A stretch of 44,093 nt of DNA, taken from positions 1 through 44,093 of the forward strand of contig CAMZKN010000018.1 of NCBI GenBank assembly GCA_947311315.1. Reading direction: 5' to 3'. The notes under the pieces are model-generated. The model made no database searches and was not told the origin of the DNA. It saw nothing but the letters and a program-made list of their open reading frames with translations. Numbering within the stretch: the stretch's first letter is position 1; every line of letters starts with the position of its first letter. The position numbers and the translations under genes are program-made. Positions 8,097-17,979 of this stretch are shown here, piece after piece. The stretch is from an uncultured Desulfobulbaceae bacterium (GTDB taxonomy: Bacteria > Desulfobacterota > Desulfobulbia > Desulfobulbales > Desulfocapsaceae).

Positions 8097-10739
8097 TTAT
8101 TCTTTTATCATTTGCCTGAGAACATAGGGCAGGATTCCACCATGATTGAAATAGGTTACGTCCACTTCAGTGTCCAGCCTTGAAATAACATCAAAATTTA
8201 TTGAACTTCCGTCCTGTTTTTCAGCCGTTACCTGCAGTTTTTTGCGGGGAACCATGTCGGTAATACCGCGTATTGAAAATATTTCTGTTCCGTCCAGACC
8301 CAGAGAGGCGCTATTTTCACCCTCAAGAAAGATAAGGGGCAGAACTCCCATACCTACTAGGTTGTTGCGGTGGATTCGTTCGTAGGATTGAGCGATAACA
8401 GCCTTGATTCCGAGTAGAATAGTTCCTTTAGCTGCCCAGTCCCGGGAAGATCCCGTTCCGTATTCTTTACCAGCCAGAACAATAAGTGGTGTTTGCTCTT
8501 GAAGATATTTTTGCGAGGCATCGTAGTTAAACATTTCTTTTTCTTCAGGATACTTAATCGTGTAAGCGCCTTCTTTGGGTGCGATTAAACTGTTTTTGAT
8601 GCGGATATTACCAAAGGTACCACGCATCATTACTTCATGGTTTCCTCTCCTGGAGCCATAGGAGTTAAACTGTGTCTGCTCAACGCCCTGATCAATAAGA
8701 TATTGTCCTGCCGGGTACTCTTTTGCGATGGCACCAGCGGGAGAGATATGATCAGTTGTGACAGAATCCTGAAGGAGCAGAAACGTTCTGGCACCAATTA
8801 TATCCGTGAGGACTGGCGGGACAATTGAAAAATTGTCAAAATAGGGAGGGTTTTTAATATATGTTGAGTTGGTGTCCCAGTCGTAGGTTGTGTTTTCGGA
8901 TACAGAAAGATCTTTCCAGAAAGTATCGCCTTCAAAAACAGATGCATACTCAGTGGTAAAAGCCTCCTGCGTAACTACCTTACTGACCAGGCTATCCATT
9001 GCTTCTTTGTCTGGCCAGAGGTCGCGGAGGAAGACCGGTTCTCCGTTGGGGTCAATGGAAAGAGGTTCCTTTGTCAGGTCGATATCAGCGCGCCCCGCAA
9101 GGGCAAAGGCGAGGACCAGCATTGGTGAGGCCAGAAAATTGGATTTAATCTGCTGGTGAATACGTGCTTCAAAGTTGCGGTTGCCTGAGAGAACAGCGGC
9201 AACGTTTAAATCATTTTCCTTAATGGCATTCTCAAGAGCCGGATTAAGTGGGCCGCTGTTGCCGATACAAGTGGTGCAGCCAAAGGCGGTAATATGAAAA
9301 CCAAGTGCCTCGAAATAGGGCATAAGACCGCTCTTGTCGAGGTAGTTTTTAACAACCTTTGAACCGGGTGCAAAAGATGTTTTGACGTAATCGGGGACTG
9401 TTAAGCCTCTTTTCACAGCTTCTTTGGCCATAAGCCCAGCGCCGATAAGGACATGGGGATTGGACGTATTGGTACATGATGTGATGGCCGCGATAACGAC
9501 ACTGCCATCACCAATTTTTACCGGGGTACCATTGTAGAGGAGTTCAATCTCTTTTTTATTGTTTGTCAGGATCCTGTCATAGGCCGAGCGCATTTTAGAG
9601 AGTGGAATGCGATCCTGGGGCCTGGATGGACCGGCAAGGGATGGTTCCACTTCAGCAAGATTAAAAACGATGGTTTTCGAATATTCCCGTTTGTCATCAT
9701 CTACGTAAAAGAGTCCGTTTGCCTTGGCGTATGCTTTGGTCAGAGCGGCCTGTTTGGTACGGCCCGTCATAATGAGATAGTCTATGGTTTTGTCATCGAT
9801 CGGGAAAAAACCAAGGGTTGCACCATATTCCGGTGTCATGTTTGAGATGGTGGCCCGGTCTGGTATGGAAAGATTTTGCATGCCTGGCCCAAAATATTCG
9901 ACAAATTTCTCAACCACGTTATTTTTGCGCAGGAGTTCAGTGAGGGTGAGCACCATGTCTGTGGCTGTAATGCCTTCCTTGAGTTCACCTGTCAGCTGTA
10001 CACCAACAACTTCAGGGATAGACATATAATAGGGTTGGCCGAGCATTACAGCTTCAGCTTCAATTCCACCCACACCCCAGCCCATAACGCCAATTCCGTT
10101 AATCATCGGGGTATGGGAATCGAGTCCGACAAGAGTGTCCGGGTAGGCAAAACAGTGGTCATCTTTTTCTTCGGCGATAACAACGCGGCCAAGATGTTCG
10201 AGGTTTACCTGATGGCAGATACCAGAGTTTGGTGGAACCACCTTAAAATTGTCGAAGTTTTTTTGTGCCCATTTCAGTAGAGAATATCTTTCGCTATTCC
10301 GTTCGTATTCTTTGTTGACATTGCTGGCCAGGCTACTCGTAGTGCCGGAAAAATCAACCTGTACAGAATGATCGGCGACAAGTTCGACTGGAACGCTGGG
10401 ATTAACCTTTGCCGGATCTCCTCCAAGGTTTTTAACGGCGTCTCGCATCGCAGCAAGGTCTACCACCGAAGGTACGCCGGTAAAGTCCTGCATGAGAACG
10501 CGAGCTGGGTGGTAGGGTATTTCCATCGGCGAATCGTAGGATGTCTGCCAGTTGCTGATCTCTTTGAGGTCATTTTCGCTGACGATATTGTTGTCGAATT
10601 TTCGTACGAGGTTTTCAACCAGAATTCGAATCGAATAAGGCAAACGGCTGATATCCCCCATGCCTTTATCGGAGAATTCAGTGATATCAAAATATGTATA
10701 GGTCTTACCTTCTACCTGCAGCTGTTTTTTATAGTTCAT
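8097..10739 (-). CDS. acnA: Aconitate hydratase, AcnA/IRP1 type
   Basis: About 880 residues, the normal length for the AcnA/IRP1 branch. The enzyme interconverts citrate and isocitrate in the TCA cycle with a [4Fe-4S] cluster. Cluster ligands are C422 (in TSCTNTSNP), C488 and C491 (in GCTTCIGNSGP); their 66/3 spacing is the same as in IRP1. Also present are SVTTDHISPAGAI at the start of the swivel domain, GSRRGNHEVMMRGTFGN and GKEYGTGSSRDWAAKG. The frame extends to 10799, but ATG 10739 is preferred: AAGGAAG lies about 10 bases upstream and the protein then begins MNYKKQ like relatives. It follows DUF3124 by 16 bases, so the two are probably co-transcribed. Confidence 0.95.
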   Translation of the reverse strand: MNYKKQLQVEGKTYTYFDITEFSDKGMGDISRLPYSIRILVENLVRKFDNNIVSENDLKEISNWQTSYDSPMEIPYHPARVLMQDFTGVPSVVDLAAMRDAVKNLGGDPAKVNPSVPVELVADHSVQVDFSGTTSSLASNVNKEYERNSERYSLLKWAQKNFDNFKVVPPNSGICHQVNLEHLGRVVIAEEKDDHCFAYPDTLVGLDSHTPMINGIGVMGWGVGGIEAEAVMLGQPYYMSIPEVVGVQLTGELKEGITATDMVLTLTELLRKNNVVEKFVEYFGPGMQNLSIPDRATISNMTPEYGATLGFFPIDDKTIDYLIMTGRTKQAALTKAYAKANGLFYVDDDKREYSKTIVFNLAEVEPSLAGPSRPQDRIPLSKMRSAYDRILTNNKKEIELLYNGTPVKIGDGSVVIAAITSCTNTSNPHVLIGAGLMAKEAVKRGLTVPDYVKTSFAPGSKVVKNYLDKSGLMPYFEALGFHITAFGCTTCIGNSGPLNPALENAIKENDLNVAAVLSGNRNFEARIHQQIKSNFLASPMLVLAFALAGRADIDLTKEPLSIDPNGEPVFLRDLWPDKEAMDSLVSKVVTQEAFTTEYASVFEGDTFWKDLSVSENTTYDWDTNSTYIKNPPYFDNFSIVPPVLTDIIGARTFLLLQDSVTTDHISPAGAIAKEYPAGQYLIDQGVEQTQFNSYGSRRGNHEVMMRGTFGNIRIKNSLIAPKEGAYTIKYPEEKEMFNYDASQKYLQEQTPLIVLAGKEYGTGSSRDWAAKGTILLGIKAVIAQSYERIHRNNLVGMGVLPLIFLEGENSASLGLDGTEIFSIRGITDMVPRKKLQVTAEKQDGSSINFDVISRLDTEVDVTYFNHGGILPYVLRQMIKE

Positions 10740-10755
10740 GGCGGTTATGGCTTCC

Positions 10756-11235
10756 TTATTTGATGATGGCTTTTCCCCTGGAGGTGAAAGAAATTCCAAG
10801 CTGGGATTGAGTTCCTATCATTACTGTTTCGATAATTGGGGGATTTGTAGGTTTTTCCGATTTCCATTCGACGATAAAATTTGCACCGGAGCCCCCGGAG
10901 CTGTCTTTTTGGGGCACGACAAATCTGTCGGAGCCTAAGGGGCCGAGAATGACAGGTTCTGTAATATAGTTTTTCAACAATGTGCCCTGGGTTTCGTAAT
11001 AATCAACAACAAAAACTGTGATGGAATTGTCAGGATCAACATTGCGAATACTGAGAGTCACTGACAGGAGCAACGGTGTTTCTTTGTTGCCGTGGTAAAT
11101 ATGTGAATAAGCAGGGACATAAACAGTTCCAGCGGTTGTTTTGATTGCAGCATTACCTGCCCAAAGTGACATTGGCAGCAAAAGACAAAAAAGGAAAATT
11201 GAGAGAAAAATCTGGGTCTGGTTTGGTTTTAACAT
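10756..11235 (-). CDS. DUF3124 exported protein
   Basis: 159 residues with a signal peptide ending near the alanine/glycine at 26-27. The mature part matches the DUF3124 pattern: VYVPAYSHIYHG, the beta-rich LSIRNVDPDNSITV, DYYETQGTLL, then GGSGANFIVEW and a final GISFTSRGKAI. The function of the family is unknown; a periplasmic beta-sandwich is likely. The start codon lies within the last codons of the ferritin-like gene (7-base overlap), so translation is probably coupled, and aconitase follows directly. Confidence 0.85.
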   Translation of the reverse strand: MLKPNQTQIFLSIFLFCLLLPMSLWAGNAAIKTTAGTVYVPAYSHIYHGNKETPLLLSVTLSIRNVDPDNSITVFVVDYYETQGTLLKNYITEPVILGPLGSDRFVVPQKDSSGGSGANFIVEWKSEKPTNPPIIETVMIGTQSQLGISFTSRGKAIIK

Positions 11236-11720
11236 GCTAATGGCTCACAAACAGTTGAGATTTTGGTCTTTTGAAGAAGTCTCAGTTGGTTGATATGGTT
11301 TCGTTCTTCTTCTATAATTATTTTAAGTTGTTTGATTGTCTCTTCTTCTTCAAGAATGCCGGACAGAAATTCGTAAAAAAGAATTGTGTCCTGTTCCAGC
11401 TCTATTGAACGGGAAAGAACGGAGGCCACATCTTCGGCCTTTTCCAGCTCACCTTGTCCAAGCAAAAATCCATTGCCCTTTACCATATCCTGCAGCAGGC
11501 TTTTACCCATTTCTTCAATCTTTTGTTGCTCGATAGAGACTGCTATGTTGGCATTGAAATTTTCAAACCATTTGACATGATGTGCTTCCTCTTTCGCTAT
11601 CCATGCAAGGATTTCGGAAATATGTGGGTCATCGACTGTTTTGCTGGCATTGAGATAAGCTTCTTCTCCGTTTTTCTCGATCTGGATAGCGATATTACAG
11701 ATATCCGTAACTGTAAACAT
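11229..11720 (-). CDS. Ferritin-like (rubrerythrin-type) diiron protein
   Basis: 163 residues, almost wholly helical. Two helix pairs each carry a diiron pattern: E18/E19 in EKNGEEAY with EEAHH near residue 46, and ELEQDT near 107 with EEERNH near 136. There is no C-terminal rubredoxin CxxC domain, so this is an erythrin or rubrerythrin-like core, probably for peroxide reduction or iron handling in an anaerobe. It is the first gene of a group with DUF3124 and aconitase; linkage to an oxygen-sensitive Fe-S enzyme fits a protective role (inference). A cysteine pair ends the chain. Confidence 0.85.
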   Translation of the reverse strand: MFTVTDICNIAIQIEKNGEEAYLNASKTVDDPHISEILAWIAKEEAHHVKWFENFNANIAVSIEQQKIEEMGKSLLQDMVKGNGFLLGQGELEKAEDVASVLSRSIELEQDTILFYEFLSGILEEEETIKQLKIIIEEERNHINQLRLLQKTKISTVCEPLAC

Positions 11721-11773
11721 TAATTATCCTCCACGATGTTAGAAGGTGTATTGTTCATTCTCATAACAGATTT

Positions 11774-12439
11774 TTATTCAATAAAGCGGGTAAAAACATC
11801 AATTTCTTCCCTGGGCGTGCGGTAGCTGTTCACCGGTGCCTCTTTGTCTTCGTAGCCAAGAGCCATTCCGCATATCAGGATGGTGTCATTATCATAACCT
11901 AACGTATCTTTGATAAGTTTTGGGTATTGACCAAGTGCTGCCTGGGGGCATGTCGCCAGATCTTCTTCCAGTGCTGCAAGCATTATGGATTGGATAAACA
12001 TACCGTAGTCGAGAAAAGAACCTTTCTCCATATCACCATCCATGAAGAAAAAGAGTATGACCGGCGCATCGAAACCTCTATAGTTTGCTATCCATTGTTG
12101 CAGGCGACCGGGTCTATCTCTTCTATCGATGCCAAGAGCAGAATACAATTGAGCTCCACAGGAAACCCGTCTTTTCTTGTACGGTTCCTTCCATTTAAGA
12201 GGGTAGTACTGGTAGTCCATGTCACCGACACCTTCTTCTTTGAAGGCTGTTTCGATTTTCTTTGTCAGTTCGTCTTTTTTTGCTCCGCTGACGACGGCCA
12301 CCTGCCATGGCTGGGCATTGGTTCCTGAAGGCGCATGGCGTGCTGCCTGGAGTATTTTTTTAATTTTTTCCGTGCTTACCTGCCTGTTGAGGAAAGCCCG
12401 GGTTGATTTTCTATCTGTCAGTGCCTGGATAATGTTCAT
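11774..12439 (-). CDS. Nitroreductase family FMN oxidoreductase
   Basis: 221 residues. The family uses FMN and NAD(P)H to reduce nitroaromatics, quinones or related acceptors. The FMN-binding start DRKSTRAFLNRQV, the ARHAPSGTNAQPWQ segment (about 33-46), the central SFLDYGMFIQSIMLAA helix and the closing ICGMALGYED are all present and in order. Length is typical. No Shine-Dalgarno is evident before the ATG. It stands apart from the ferritin-like gene by 53 bases and may be a separate unit. The physiological substrate cannot be told from sequence. Confidence 0.88.
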   Translation of the reverse strand: MNIIQALTDRKSTRAFLNRQVSTEKIKKILQAARHAPSGTNAQPWQVAVVSGAKKDELTKKIETAFKEEGVGDMDYQYYPLKWKEPYKKRRVSCGAQLYSALGIDRRDRPGRLQQWIANYRGFDAPVILFFFMDGDMEKGSFLDYGMFIQSIMLAALEEDLATCPQAALGQYPKLIKDTLGYDNDTILICGMALGYEDKEAPVNSYRTPREEIDVFTRFIE

Positions 12440-12787
12440 AGTTGTAATATCTTGAGTTGAAAGGATTTACAGATCAGGGGTAATAAAAACACAGAGTTAT
12501 GAACCCCGTGAGTAGTTCTTTGCAAAGTACCCATAAGTAGAGAGAAGTTTAACACAATAAATATTCCATCTGTTTGAGCAGATGCTAAAAATAGTGTACG
12601 TGATTTTTTGTAGTTATTCAACATGATAAGATGCATCTATGACGGATTAGCCTGATGAAGGCGAAAAGTGTTTGCTTTTACCTGCAAATGATTATCTTTA
12701 CTTCTAATGAAGCTATAACGGAAAATACACTGGAACGTGTGTGTAATAATATTAAACAGTGAATTGAAAGTAATAAGGAGAGATTGA
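12440..12787. other. Intergenic region between nitroreductase and lon
   Basis: These 348 bases separate divergent genes. They hold a copy of a 39-base repeat (12479-12517), a hairpin CATCTG/CAGATG with a six-base loop (12567-12584), and a TTATTCAACATG stretch near 12613 that loosely resembles the TAACTATTCA ends of the repeats around rsmB. No heat-shock-type or CIRCE element was found before lon. Confidence 0.5.
12479..12517 (+). repeat. 39-base dispersed repeat, copy 1
   Basis: It matches 18378-18416 at 36 of 39 positions in the same orientation. The core GAGTTATGAAC and the CCGTGAG spacer lie within short inverted repeats. It is 40 bases upstream of the nitroreductase start. Confidence 0.7.
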
Positions 12788-15226
12788 ATGGCAGAGGAAA
12801 CAACCGTGTTAACCCCTGATGGTATAGATTCTCCAGATAATAAAAATGGCAAAGGACAGGAGACATCTCTTGTTGTGGCAAAAGATATCTTGCCGGAGCA
12901 GTTGATGATAATACCTCTACATGATCGTCCCATGTTTCCAAAGATGATGGGGCCGATAATTGTTGATGATACTGTCCTCCAGCAGACCGTATTAAAACAT
13001 ATGAACCAGAATGCACCGCTTTACTTTGGGCTTATTCTGGTCAAACCCCATGATGATGGTATGGCCCATGCCCCCCAGAGTGGTGAGGATTTATTCAAAG
13101 TTGGAGTCGTGGTTCGCGTTGTCCAGGTTTCTCCTGTCAAAAGTGGAGAGCCTTTGCAGGTATTGGTTCAGGCTCTTGAAAGATTTGAAGTTGTCGCATT
13201 GATGAAAAAGGATTCAATTTTTATTGCAGATGCACAATACAATTCTCAAGAACTTGAAGAAAATACTGAGGAGTTGAAAGCTTATTCGGTTGCGATTATC
13301 GATTGCATTAAAGAGCTTGTGAATTTGAATCCTCTCTTTAAAGAGGGTCTGTCGCTTTTGCTCGAGAGAATAAACCTTAGTGATCCAGGCTCGCTTGCAG
13401 ATTTTGCAGCATCGATGACAACCTCATCAGGTTCTGAAATACAGGCAATTCTGGAAACAGAAGATGTACGAAAACGGCTTGAAACAGTTCTGATTTTGTT
13501 GAAGAAAGAAGTTGAGATATCAAAACTCAAAGCGAAAATTTCTAAACGTATAGAAGAACAGTTGTCCAAGCAGCAGAGGGAATTTTTTCTTAAACAGCAG
13601 TTACAGGAGATAAAAAAAGAACTGGGGCTCGCTAAAGATGATACCCAGGCAGAAATTGAAAAATATGAAAAACGATTGAAAAAACTTGTTCTTTCCGATG
13701 AGGCACGGGAAAAAGTAAAGGAAGAGATTGAGAAATTAAAGCTGCTGGGCTCATCTTCTCCCGAATTCAACGTCACCAGAACATATCTCGACTGGTTGAC
13801 GATTATGCCCTGGGGAGTTTATTCCAAAGACAGTTACAATGCGAAGAAAGCCTCAAAAATACTCGATAAAGACCACTATGGTCTCGATGATGTCAAAAGC
13901 CGGATACTTGAACTGATTTCAGTTGGAGTGATTAAAGGGGATTTGTCGGGCACAATTCTTCTCCTGCAGGGGCCGCCAGGGGTTGGTAAAACTTCAATCG
14001 GCAGGTCGATTGCCCGGAGTCTTGGCAGGGAGTTCTTTCGTTTTTCCCTCGGTGGCATGCGTGATGAGGCTGAGATTAAAGGACATCGCCGCACATATAT
14101 TGGAGCTATGCCCGGCAAATTTATCCAGGCAATAAAAACCTGTAAAACAGCCAATCCGGTAATAATGCTCGATGAGATTGATAAGATAGGTGCGAGTTTT
14201 CATGGTGATCCCGCATCGGCTCTTCTTGAAGTACTTGATCCTGAGCAGAACCGTGATTTTCTTGATCACTATCTCGATGTACGTTTTGACTTGTCGAAGG
14301 TGCTTTTTATCTGTACAGCAAATCAGCTCGATACGATTCCCGGGCCACTGATGGATAGAATGGAAGTGATTCAACTTCCGGGATATATTCTGGAAGAAAA
14401 GGTAGAGATTGCCAAAAGGCATCTGTTGCCTAAGCAGTTGAAGGAACATGGTTTGACAGCAAAGCAGATAACACTGTCAAAAGCTGTATTGGCTGCAATT
14501 GTTGACGGTTATTCCCGTGAAGCCGGGGTGCGTGGTCTTGAGAATTGCATTAAAAAGATACTGCGTAAAACGGTGAACAGAATCATCGAAAAGCCGGACC
14601 AGAATGTCCGTATTCTTAAAAAAGAATTGCGGGACCTTCTTGGTAAAAAATACTTTTCAGATGAGCAGTCATTTAAAAAACCGCGGATAGGTGTAATTAC
14701 AGGACTTGCATATACCAGTATGGGTGGCGCGACTCTCTATATAGAATCCATCCCTATTCCAACGGGCCAACCTGGTTTTAAACAGACCGGGCAATTGGGG
14801 AAGGTTATGGTTGAATCATCTGAAATAGCATATAGTTATGTTCGTTCGTTGATGCGGGATGATAAAGAGGGCACGGAGTTTTTTAAAGAAAACAGTATCC
14901 ATCTCCATGTGCCTGCCGGGGCGACACCAAAAGACGGACCTTCTGCCGGGATTACCATGGCCTGCTCCCTCTATTCACTGGTAAAGAATGTACCAATACG
15001 TGGAAATATGGCCATGACCGGGGAACTTACACTCAGCGGCCTGGTAATGCCCATTGGTGGAGTAAAGGAAAAGATGATTGCCTCAAAACGGGCAAAGGTG
15101 CAGGAGGTCATTCTACCTCAAGAGAACCAGGAAGATTTTGAACTGTTACCGGATCACATTAAAGAAGGTATTACGGCCCACTTCGTTGCAACATTCGAAG
15201 ATGTTAAAAAGATAGCCTTTTCGTAA
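12788..15226 (+). CDS. lon: ATP-dependent protease Lon
   Basis: 812 residues, the usual LonA length. Order: N-terminal substrate domain (about 38-235) with [11 protein letters not shown], a coiled-coil segment rich in K/E (about 240-330), AAA+ domain with Walker [10 protein letters not shown] (about 395) and Walker [10 protein letters not shown], and the C-terminal protease. The catalytic dyad is S719 in [10 protein letters not shown] and K762 in GGVKEK, spaced 43 residues as in E. coli Lon. It degrades damaged and regulatory proteins in the cytoplasm. AAGGAGAG sits about six bases before the ATG. It is a monocistronic gene followed by a convergent tRNA. Confidence 0.97.
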   Translation: MAEETTVLTPDGIDSPDNKNGKGQETSLVVAKDILPEQLMIIPLHDRPMFPKMMGPIIVDDTVLQQTVLKHMNQNAPLYFGLILVKPHDDGMAHAPQSGEDLFKVGVVVRVVQVSPVKSGEPLQVLVQALERFEVVALMKKDSIFIADAQYNSQELEENTEELKAYSVAIIDCIKELVNLNPLFKEGLSLLLERINLSDPGSLADFAASMTTSSGSEIQAILETEDVRKRLETVLILLKKEVEISKLKAKISKRIEEQLSKQQREFFLKQQLQEIKKELGLAKDDTQAEIEKYEKRLKKLVLSDEAREKVKEEIEKLKLLGSSSPEFNVTRTYLDWLTIMPWGVYSKDSYNAKKASKILDKDHYGLDDVKSRILELISVGVIKGDLSGTILLLQGPPGVGKTSIGRSIARSLGREFFRFSLGGMRDEAEIKGHRRTYIGAMPGKFIQAIKTCKTANPVIMLDEIDKIGASFHGDPASALLEVLDPEQNRDFLDHYLDVRFDLSKVLFICTANQLDTIPGPLMDRMEVIQLPGYILEEKVEIAKRHLLPKQLKEHGLTAKQITLSKAVLAAIVDGYSREAGVRGLENCIKKILRKTVNRIIEKPDQNVRILKKELRDLLGKKYFSDEQSFKKPRIGVITGLAYTSMGGATLYIESIPIPTGQPGFKQTGQLGKVMVESSEIAYSYVRSLMRDDKEGTEFFKENSIHLHVPAGATPKDGPSAGITMACSLYSLVKNVPIRGNMAMTGELTLSGLVMPIGGVKEKMIASKRAKVQEVILPQENQEDFELLPDHIKEGITAHFVATFEDVKKIAFS

Positions 15227-15264
15227 CGAACAGGAAATTTGTACTTTCGGAAGGAATCAAAAAA

Positions 15265-15339
15265 TGGAGCGGGAAACGAGATTCGAACTCGCGACTTCAA
15301 CCTTGGCAAGGTTACACTCTACCACTGAGTTATTCCCGC
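15265..15339 (-). tRNA. tRNA-Gly, anticodon GCC
   Basis: Read on the minus strand, a seven-base acceptor stem GCGGGAA/TTCCCGC, a D arm with AGTGGTAGAGT, an anticodon loop TTGCCAA and a T arm with GTTCGAATC are all present, with the CCA end encoded (15265-15267). Length is 75. The GCC anticodon reads GGC/GGU glycine codons. Confidence 0.96.
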
Positions 15340-15412
15340 TCATGTTCTGATGAGGGATGTTTTTTAGCAGAATATGTATATGAAGTCAATCTTTTTTGTC
15401 ATGTCATTAAAG

Positions 15413-16714
15413 CTATTCGGGAAGAAGGTCATAATAGTAGGTGAGGATGTCGGTGCGGGTGACGATACCGATCATTTTTTCGTCCTGTACCACGGGGAGA
15501 TGACCGATATCTTTTTCAATCATGATGCGTGCGGCAAGTGATGGGGAGTCACCGGGGCCGATCGTTTTGATATCGCGGGCCATGAAAGCCTTGACCGGAC
15601 TGTCCCACTGGTTCTTTTTTTTGACTTTTTTTAAGTCCCAGACGACTATTATCCCCTGAATCCCATTGTCATCAACGACCATAACACCCCTGATATCTTT
15701 TTCTGTCATTATGCTCTGTGCCTGTCGCATCGTTGTTTCAGGCGCGACGGAAAAAACCGGAAAGGACATGATATCTGAAATTCGGACAATTTCTGTTTTT
15801 TGTGCGGTCAGGCTGGCAATGATCTTTTTTCGGATCTCTTCCGGATCCATTATGCTGCTCTTTACCGTTGCTGATCCTGCACCACTATGACCACCGCCTC
15901 CTAAAGTATTCATGACCGTGCCAATGTTGATCTGTGCAACGCCACTGCGTCCGATAACCGTGTGTCGTTTCTTATTGACGAAGATGACAAACAGTGCGCC
16001 GACATTGACGATTTTCCTGTACATATTTACAATAGCTGCAAGGTTTGTCACTTTTTTATCAAGGGAAATGATATTAAAACCGACCAGTTGTCCGTTGATT
16101 GTCAGTTTTTCGGTATCCTTCATCATTTCAAATAATATTTCTTTCTGGGTTTCTTCATAGGGTGGATTGAGAAAGAAACCTGCAACATTAAGATCGGCCT
16201 TGTTCTCAAGCAGATACGCAGCCGTGCGTGCATCTTCTGCTGTGGTGGAAGGGTAAGTGAGATGCCCTGTATCTTCGTACAGACCAATGAGGAGAACGGT
16301 GGAGTCAAGGGCGTTTAATGTGATACCTTTTTCGCGCATCCTGCGCACCAGAAGCGATACGGTTGCACCAATGTGCTCTTTACAGGACCATGTTGCCGGT
16401 ATGTCGCCTTTGCTTGCCATATGGTGATCCCAGATATCAATGTCAAGATCATCCCGATCACGGAGTTTTTCCATCCGGTCAAGACGATGCCACTGATCAG
16501 TGTCGACTACGATCAGTTTTGTTAGTTCATCGTGTTGTACTTCGCCCGGCAGTATGAGATTAAAGGCGGTCTTGTGGGTGGAGAGAAACTGGTCAACATT
16601 CCTGTTGGTCATTTTGGGAATGACACCGACGCAGCCGGGGTAGAGAAGCGTGGCTGCTATTACGGAGGCAAGAGCATCAAAATCTGTATTTTTATGTGTT
16701 GTTGCTATCAGCAT
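15413..16714 (-). CDS. DHH/DHHA1 phosphoesterase with C-terminal CBS pair
   Basis: 433 residues. The N-terminal DHH domain has TTHKNTDFDALAS, VVDTDQ and the signature DHH in IDIWDHHM, which bind two Mn ions. DHHA1 ends with NTLGGGGHSGAGSA (about 285). Two CBS domains follow (about 310-430). Relatives cleave short nucleic acids, cyclic dinucleotides or pAp. In many Desulfobacterota the same DHH-CBS front end is joined to a poly(A)/CCA polymerase head, which is missing here: the protein stops after the second CBS. The stop is clean with no frame continuing beyond, so this looks like a natural short form. The CBS pair may bind adenine nucleotides and regulate activity. Confidence 0.87.
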   Translation of the reverse strand: MLIATTHKNTDFDALASVIAATLLYPGCVGVIPKMTNRNVDQFLSTHKTAFNLILPGEVQHDELTKLIVVDTDQWHRLDRMEKLRDRDDLDIDIWDHHMASKGDIPATWSCKEHIGATVSLLVRRMREKGITLNALDSTVLLIGLYEDTGHLTYPSTTAEDARTAAYLLENKADLNVAGFFLNPPYEETQKEILFEMMKDTEKLTINGQLVGFNIISLDKKVTNLAAIVNMYRKIVNVGALFVIFVNKKRHTVIGRSGVAQINIGTVMNTLGGGGHSGAGSATVKSSIMDPEEIRKKIIASLTAQKTEIVRISDIMSFPVFSVAPETTMRQAQSIMTEKDIRGVMVVDDNGIQGIIVVWDLKKVKKKNQWDSPVKAFMARDIKTIGPGDSPSLAARIMIEKDIGHLPVVQDEKMIGIVTRTDILTYYYDLLPE

Positions 16715-16816
16715 GGTGTAAAAAGAGGTTTATATGAGTTTTAGGTACAAGAGTTGATGGAAAGGTAACATAAATTTAGTGTAAATTATATATGAACTGA
16801 AGGTTGGAGGAAGGTC

Positions 16817-17947
16817 TTGGGAAGCATCATACATAATGAGAAAAAAGATAGTCTGCTGCAACGTGTTTGGCTGCAGCAGATTTACGAGGAATATTGTGAT
16901 ATTTGTTATGGTTACGGGATTGAGATGGAGCCACCCGTATTCGAGATATCAGAAAGTGTGAAAACCTTGGGATCATGGCACTCTGCAACCAGAATTCTGC
17001 GATTGAGCCGTCACCTCATCAGTAATTATCCATGGTCGACGACTCTACAGGTGCTCAAACATGAAATGGCTCATCAGTTGTGCAGTGAATTGCTTTGTGA
17101 TGGAGAAAAACCCCACGGCACTGCGTTTGAGAAGGCTTGTGAAACTCTGGGGGTTATGCCTGCTTTCAGGCTATCCGCAAAAGTATCCTGTGAAACCGTA
17201 GAAGAAGCGACCTCCGGATCTTCGTTTACCGTAGCTGGACGCAAGTTTGTCGAAAAGGTGGAAAAACTTCTGGCCCTTGCCCAGTCAGCAAATGAGCATG
17301 AGGCAACACTTGCCATGCAAAAGGCCAATGAGTTGATTGAAAAACATAATATCGTCTCGTTGGAACAGGGGTGGGAACAGAATTATGTCAGTATCAGCAT
17401 AAATAAAAAAAGAAAGCGGATTGAGAGATATCAGCATCATATCTGCCTTATTCTCAGGGATTTTTTCTTCGTCAGAACGGTATTGGCACAATTGTATGAT
17501 CCTGTCCGTAACGAGACGTTCAAGGTTATTGAGATTTTTGGTACTGTCGAGAATGTGGCCATTGCCGAGTACTGTTATTATTTTCTTGAAAACCGATTGG
17601 CATTTCTCTGGTCCGGTTGTAAGCATCAGTTTAAGGGGGCTACGATTACAGAGAGAAATAGCTATTATCTCGGTTTGCTAAAGGGCTTTCATGAAAAATT
17701 GCAAAGCCACCGTAAAAATAAAAATTGTTCTGGAGAGAAAGAAGAGAGTAAGGCACTGATACTTCTTGAGGATCGGAAACTGGATGACTTTGTTGGTCTG
17801 ACGTTTCCAAGATTGCGAAACGTCAAATCACGTGGAGCAAAAGTGTATGGTAATACCTTTAAGCAAGGTGTGAGTGATGGAAAAACTATTACTTTTGCAA
17901 AAGGTGTGACGGCCAAAAGTGGTGCACGTGGAAAATTGTTACAATAA
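16817..17947 (+). CDS. SprT-like metalloprotease domain fused to DUF2786
   Basis: 376 residues from a TTG start, chosen because GGAGGAAGG ends a few bases upstream and no ATG fits. The N-terminal SprT-like domain carries H82-E-M-A-H86 with a likely third zinc ligand H100 (KPHGTAF). A DUF2786 helix pair follows (about 144-182: VEKLLALAQSANEHEATLAM). The rest (about 190-376) resembles the region usually found behind DUF2786 and ends in a basic tail. SprT/Spartan relatives cleave DNA-bound proteins. DUF2786 has no settled role and is often found in phage or accessory genes. It is separated by 32 bases from the Mth938-like gene, possibly one transcript. Confidence 0.78.
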   Translation: MGSIIHNEKKDSLLQRVWLQQIYEEYCDICYGYGIEMEPPVFEISESVKTLGSWHSATRILRLSRHLISNYPWSTTLQVLKHEMAHQLCSELLCDGEKPHGTAFEKACETLGVMPAFRLSAKVSCETVEEATSGSSFTVAGRKFVEKVEKLLALAQSANEHEATLAMQKANELIEKHNIVSLEQGWEQNYVSISINKKRKRIERYQHHICLILRDFFFVRTVLAQLYDPVRNETFKVIEIFGTVENVAIAEYCYYFLENRLAFLWSGCKHQFKGATITERNSYYLGLLKGFHEKLQSHRKNKNCSGEKEESKALILLEDRKLDDFVGLTFPRLRNVKSRGAKVYGNTFKQGVSDGKTITFAKGVTAKSGARGKLLQ

Positions 17948-17979
17948 CAGCAGGCTCTTTTGAATAAGAAGACAGGGAC

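Noticed and set aside
10740..10799. Twenty-residue N-terminal extension of aconitase
   Set aside because: The upstream part overlaps the end of the DUF3124 gene and lacks a ribosome binding site, whereas ATG 10739 has a good one.
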